Assembly (NCBI GenBank): GCA_937989665.1
Contig: CALKRN010000014.1
Span: forward strand, 30,418-94,417
Reading direction: 5' to 3'
DNA from: an uncultured Desulfomicrobiaceae bacterium
Lineage (GTDB): Bacteria > Desulfobacterota > Desulfovibrionia > Desulfovibrionales > Desulfomicrobiaceae
DNA length: 64,000 bases
Shown: positions 60,985-64,000 of the stretch, one piece after another
Numbering within the stretch: the stretch's first letter is position 1
Layout of the letters: each line of letters begins with the position of its first letter
Notes under the pieces: model-generated
What the model was told of the DNA's origin: nothing
Database searches by the model: none
Seen by the model: the letters and a program-made list of their open reading frames with translations, nothing else
Made by a program: the position numbers and the translations under genes

Positions 60985-61046
60985 GTCCGCCGTACAACGG
61001 ACGGCGGCTCCATGCCTGGGGGGTGGAGCGCTTGTCAACGCGCTCC
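60985..61046. promoter_or_regulatory. two inverted repeats in the TetR/CDF divergent region
   Basis: CCGCCG-N9-CGGCGG (60987-61007, with an inner TCCG/CGGA dyad) and GGAGCGC-TTGTCAAC-GCGCTCC (61025-61046, perfect 7-bp arms). Either could be the TetR operator. No binding data. Confidence 0.4.
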
Positions 61047-61072
61047 TGGGGGAGTGTCTGGGGAGGGGGAGT

Positions 61073-61963
61073 ATGTTCGTTCTCGATCGCTACGCATTGC
61101 TCTCCGTGGCGGCTTCGGTGACCACCATGGCGCTCAAGGCGGCTGGATATTGGCAGACGGGCTCGGTGGGCCTCTTGGCCGATGCCTTGGAATCGAGCGT
61201 CAATCTTATGGCAGGGATTCTGCTTCTTCTGGCCTTGCGGGGGGCGCGTAAGCCGGCAGACCAGCGCCATGCCTACGGACATGGCAAGCTTGAATGTGTG
61301 GCCGCCGCGGCAGAGGGCCTGCTGGTGGTCGCCGCGGCTGTGGGCATCGTTCTTGCGGCTTGGGAGCGCCTCCATTCCCCCGTGGCCCTTGAATCGCTCG
61401 GCAAAGGCCTTGGTTTTGTGTTTCTCGCCACCGCGGTCAACCTGGTGGTGGCTATGGTGCTCCTCGCTGCGGGGCGGCGCCATCGGTCCTTGGCCCTCGA
61501 GGCCGATGCCCGCCATCTTTTCACTGACGTCATCTCTTCGGTGGGACTCGCGGTGGCCCTTGGGCTCATGGTCTGGGAACCCGCCTGGTGGATGATCGAT
61601 CCCCTTGTGGCTTTGGGCTTGGCGGTCCACATTGCCTGGAGTGGGGCGGATGTGGTCCGCCGGGCGATTCATGGTTTGCTCGATGCGGCGTTGGATGACG
61701 AGGAGTTGCGGGCCATCGACGAGACCCTGCGCCAGGCTGGGGTGGAGTACCACGACTTGCGGACTCGGCGTGCGGGCCGTCAGCGTTTTGTGGACTTCCA
61801 CTTGGTCCTTCCTGGGGGCATGAGCGTTCAGGAGTCGCATGCCCTATGTTCGCATTTGGAAGAGGCGATCTGTCGCCGCTTGCCCGATACCCAGACGGTG
61901 ATCCATGTAGAGCCTTGTGAGGGCGAGGCAGAAGGAGTCTTGCCTAACAGGCGAATGGCGTAA
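61073..61963 (+). CDS. cation diffusion facilitator family metal transporter
   Basis: 296 residues with six helices and a cytoplasmic C-terminal domain. The second metal half-site HLFTDVISS (His-x3-Asp) and the HAYGHGKLE loop are standard; the first half-site reads LADALESSVN, where the usual second ligand is Ser. The tail has HDLRTRRAGRQRFVDFH and VIHVEP. It exports Zn, Fe, Mn or similar ions. ATG 61073 has GGAGGGGGAG. Confidence 0.92.
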   Translation: MFVLDRYALLSVAASVTTMALKAAGYWQTGSVGLLADALESSVNLMAGILLLLALRGARKPADQRHAYGHGKLECVAAAAEGLLVVAAAVGIVLAAWERLHSPVALESLGKGLGFVFLATAVNLVVAMVLLAAGRRHRSLALEADARHLFTDVISSVGLAVALGLMVWEPAWWMIDPLVALGLAVHIAWSGADVVRRAIHGLLDAALDDEELRAIDETLRQAGVEYHDLRTRRAGRQRFVDFHLVLPGGMSVQESHALCSHLEEAICRRLPDTQTVIHVEPCEGEAEGVLPNRRMA

Positions 61964-61977
61964 GGAGGAGAGAAGCA

Positions 61978-62130
61978 ATGCGCTGCGGTCATGTGGTCAT
62001 GCTGGTTGGTCTCTTGCTGGTCTTGGCGGGGTGTGCCGCGATGGGAGAGCTGACCGGCAAGGCAGTGCGCACCACCGACGAGGCCGTTCAAGACTTCAAG
62101 GCCGGGTATTCCAAAGGTCGTGGGAAATAA
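61978..62130 (+). CDS. small lipoprotein (50 residues)
   Basis: Starts ATG 61978 with GGAGGAG upstream, 14 bp after the CDF stop. It has a lipoprotein signal (MLVGLLLVLAGC; Cys as lipid site), then a 30-residue charged tail. It resembles entericidin-like small envelope lipoproteins, but I cannot name a family. It ends 20 bp before the cyclophilin gene. Confidence 0.85.
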   Translation: MRCGHVVMLVGLLLVLAGCAAMGELTGKAVRTTDEAVQDFKAGYSKGRGK

Positions 62131-62150
62131 CAACGTATCTGGAGAAAGGA

Positions 62151-62651
62151 ATGAGTAATCCTGTTGTATTATTTGATACTACGAAAGGAGAATTTTTGGT
62201 CGAGCTGTTTGCAGACCAGGCACCACAGACAGTAGCGAATTTTCTTCGCTATGTGGATGAATGGTTTTACGTTGGAACATTGTTCCATCGGGTTATCCGT
62301 GGTTTTATGATCCAAGGTGGTGGATTGGATAATATGATGCGAGAAAAACCGACCTATCCGCCTATTCCCAATGAGGCCTATAATGGACTCAAAAATATCG
62401 AGGGAACAATTGCCATGGCGCGTACAGCCGATCCCCATAGTGCAACATCACAATTTTTTATCAATACAGCCGATAACCCTGACCTCGATTACGTCGATGC
62501 CTCCCACTACGGCTATTGTGTCTTTGGCAAGGTCATTGAGGGGATAGAGGTCGTCAAAAAGATCGAAAAGGTTCGGGTTCGTCCGTTTGCCGGACATGAG
62601 CATGTTCCTGCCGATCAAGTGTCTATCAATAGCATTACCCGGTTTGAATAA
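62151..62651 (+). CDS. ppiB: cyclophilin-type peptidyl-prolyl isomerase
   Basis: 166-residue cytoplasmic isomerase: TTKGEFLVELFADQAPQTVANF, FHRVIRGFMIQGG, GTIAMARTADPHSATSQFFI. The active Arg (FHRVI), Phe and Gln are present. It helps protein folding by cis-trans proline isomerisation. The gene is AT-richer than its neighbours (about 62130-62660). ATG 62151 has GGAGAAAGGA. Confidence 0.94.
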   Translation: MSNPVVLFDTTKGEFLVELFADQAPQTVANFLRYVDEWFYVGTLFHRVIRGFMIQGGGLDNMMREKPTYPPIPNEAYNGLKNIEGTIAMARTADPHSATSQFFINTADNPDLDYVDASHYGYCVFGKVIEGIEVVKKIEKVRVRPFAGHEHVPADQVSINSITRFE

Positions 62652-62660
62652 GAGGCCAAC

Positions 62661-63848
62661 ATGACAGAGGATTTTGCAGCCCTTCTGGCGCAGTATGAGG
62701 ACGAGACCACAAGCAAGCGCTTGCGGGTAGGCGATCGGGTACGGGCCACCGTAGTGGCAGTGGGCGAGCACGCCGTGTTTGTTGATGTTGGGGCAGGGGT
62801 AGATGGTGTCGTGCTTCGGGAAGACCTTGTGGATGGCCAGGGGACCATGGCGGTGGCCGAAGGCGATACCCTTGACCTCTATGTCGTGGCTGTCGGGGAA
62901 GCGGAGCTGCGCTTGGCGCGGTCAGTGTCGGGAGTGGCCGGTATGGCGGCCCTGGAGGAGGCGTGGGCAGCCGCCCTTCCGCTGGAAGGCCGGGTGCGGG
63001 CGGTGGTCAAAGGCGGGCTCGAGGTGGAAGTGGCTGGTCGCCGCGCTTTTTGTCCTGCTTCCCAGGCTGGGGATCGTCCGGGCGAGGACCTCGCTGCGTT
63101 CGTGGGGCAGACGCTGCGCTTTCTGGTGACCTCGGTGGGGGAGCGAGGCCGCAACATCGTGCTCTCGCGGCGCAAGCTTCTGGAGGAGGAGCGTCGGCAG
63201 GGGCAGGAGGCCTTTTTTGCCACCGTGCGAGAGGGGGATGTCCTAGAGGGGACGGTCACCCGCTTGGCCTCCTTTGGGGCATTTGTGGAACTGGCGCCAG
63301 GGGTGGAGGGGTTGGTGCACCTGTCGGAGCTCTCCTGGAGTCGCGGGGTACGCCCAGAGGATGTCGTGCGTACCGGTGAGCGGGTCCGGGTCAAGTATCT
63401 CGGGCGCAGTCTGGGCAAGCGGCCTGGCGAGGAACGATTGGCCCTCTCCCTCAAACAGGCTGGAGAGGACCCCTGGCAACAGGCGGTGCGGGAGCTGCGT
63501 GAGGGCGAGACCTATGCGGGCACCGTGCGGCGCCTTGCGGACTTTGGGGCGTTTGTGGAGCTTTGGCCTGGGGTGGAGGGCCTGGTGCACCTGAGTGCCA
63601 TGGGGCGACGGGTGCGTCGGGCCGAGGAGGTGGTGCAGCCTGGCGAGGGCGTTCGGGTCCGGGTCTTGGGCATTGACCCCTTGGCCCGAAAGATTTCCCT
63701 TGCCCTGGCTGGTCCTGCGGTTCAGGAAGAAGCAGCAGCACCGGGAGCGGAAGACTGGCGGGCGTATCGTCCCTCAACCAATGCCCCTTTGGGCAGCCTT
63801 GGTCAGGCCTTGGCGACGGCCATGCAGCGAAAAAACCAAAAGGAGTGA
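62661..63848 (+). CDS. S1-domain RNA-binding protein with four S1 repeats
   Basis: 395 residues. Four OB/S1 domains at about 20-88, 105-175, 190-268 and 280-352; the last two show the classical GTVTRLASFGAFVELAPGVEGLVHLSE pattern. Ribosomal S1 usually has six domains, so this is a shorter S1-like translation or RNA-stability factor. Domains 1 and 2 are degenerate. ATG 62661 lacks a strong site; it follows the cyclophilin by 9 bp. Confidence 0.88.
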   Translation: MTEDFAALLAQYEDETTSKRLRVGDRVRATVVAVGEHAVFVDVGAGVDGVVLREDLVDGQGTMAVAEGDTLDLYVVAVGEAELRLARSVSGVAGMAALEEAWAAALPLEGRVRAVVKGGLEVEVAGRRAFCPASQAGDRPGEDLAAFVGQTLRFLVTSVGERGRNIVLSRRKLLEEERRQGQEAFFATVREGDVLEGTVTRLASFGAFVELAPGVEGLVHLSELSWSRGVRPEDVVRTGERVRVKYLGRSLGKRPGEERLALSLKQAGEDPWQQAVRELREGETYAGTVRRLADFGAFVELWPGVEGLVHLSAMGRRVRRAEEVVQPGEGVRVRVLGIDPLARKISLALAGPAVQEEAAAPGAEDWRAYRPSTNAPLGSLGQALATAMQRKNQKE

Positions 63849-63851
63849 ACT

Positions 63852-64000
63852 ATGGCAATGGAACGTTGGGAATGTCCCTGTGGCTATGTCTATGACCCGC
63901 AGGAAGGCGATGCCGAGCGCAATATCCCTGCAGGAACAGCTTTTGAGGAATTGCCCGAGGATTGGTTGTGTCCAAAGTGTGGGGCAGAAAAATCGTATTT
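63852..64000 (+). CDS. rubredoxin (partial) with C-P-C first metal motif
   Basis: 50 codons to the window end: MAMERWECPCGYVYDPQEGD, then IPAGTAFEELPEDWLCPKCG. The fold and second CxxCG match small one-iron rubredoxins, but the first pair is Cys-Pro-Cys rather than Cys-x-x-Cys. Codons are clear (TGT-CCC-TGT). Rubredoxins shuttle electrons in anaerobes, for example to rubrerythrin or oxygen reductases. ATG 63852 has AGGAG; ATG 63858 is an alternative. Confidence 0.9.
   Translation, partial: MAMERWECPCGYVYDPQEGDAERNIPAGTAFEELPEDWLCPKCGAEKSY

Overview
The window is a GC-rich, gene-dense bacterial chromosome segment. The gene content suggests a sulfate-reducer-like Desulfobacterota, most likely order Desulfovibrionales: a GAK-type operon (amphi-Trp, XXXCH, CofD-like, HprK-like and ATP-grasp genes), DUF4390 next to NtrYX, many sigma-54 two-component pairs, a TRAP transporter and a rubredoxin. 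This assignment is inferred from gene families only; there is no rRNA in the window. Many genes are joined by ATGA, GTGA or longer overlaps, so most of the window reads as long translationally coupled operons.

Region 1 (1-5.5 kb, minus): an exopolysaccharide synthesis and export operon. It encodes a thioesterase-fold protein, a BcsB-like periplasmic protein, an outer-membrane barrel, a GT2 synthase carrying an N-terminal MshEN c-di-GMP receptor module, and a membrane protein cut by the window edge. Region 2 (5.5-8 kb): tRNA(CAT), a thioredoxin-reductase-like flavoprotein, an adenosine-specific kinase and an unknown protein. Region 3 (8.2-16 kb, plus): YbeD-like protein, TPR protein, a branched-chain-type binding lipoprotein coupled to a hybrid kinase, a PAS/zinc protein and a class II photolyase. 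Region 4 (16.2-20 kb, minus): a binding-protein-like sensor kinase and its sigma-54 activator. Region 5 (20-26.5 kb, plus): patatin, then a TetR-TRAP(PQM)-GT39 operon.

Region 6 (26.6-33.8 kb, minus) is the main find. It is a nine-gene GAK operon: an amphi-Trp/XXXCH protein, a PHP-like protein, an amphi-Trp protein, a PhoU-aminoglycoside-phosphotransferase fusion, an ATP-grasp enzyme, an HprK-like kinase, a CofD/YvcK-like protein and two more amphi-Trp proteins. The biochemical role of GAK systems is not known to me. The set looks like a phosphoryl-transfer or ligase pathway acting on an unidentified substrate. It lies directly upstream, on the same strand, of the Trk potassium genes.

Region 7 (34-43.5 kb): Trk potassium uptake, a fused succinyl-CoA synthetase, then DUF4390-NtrY-NtrX. 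Region 8 (43.4-51.2 kb): a run of signalling proteins whose phosphorylation residues are degenerate, interspersed with tRNA-Arg, phosphoglucomutase, an intact EAL phosphodiesterase and an Smr protein. Region 9 (51.8-61 kb, minus): a TetR-ABC-PhnD-kinase-receiver-CheX-MATE-aspartokinase gene string. Region 10 (61-64 kb, plus): CDF metal transporter, small lipoprotein, cyclophilin, S1-domain protein and a partial rubredoxin with an unusual C-x-C site.

A second, unexplained pattern runs through the window. At least eleven intergenic or gene-end sites carry pairs of imperfect direct repeats of about 15-40 bp. Their start-to-start spacing is mostly 70-73 bp, or 46-51 bp. Often one copy is the actual end or start of a gene, or the 3' half of a tRNA.
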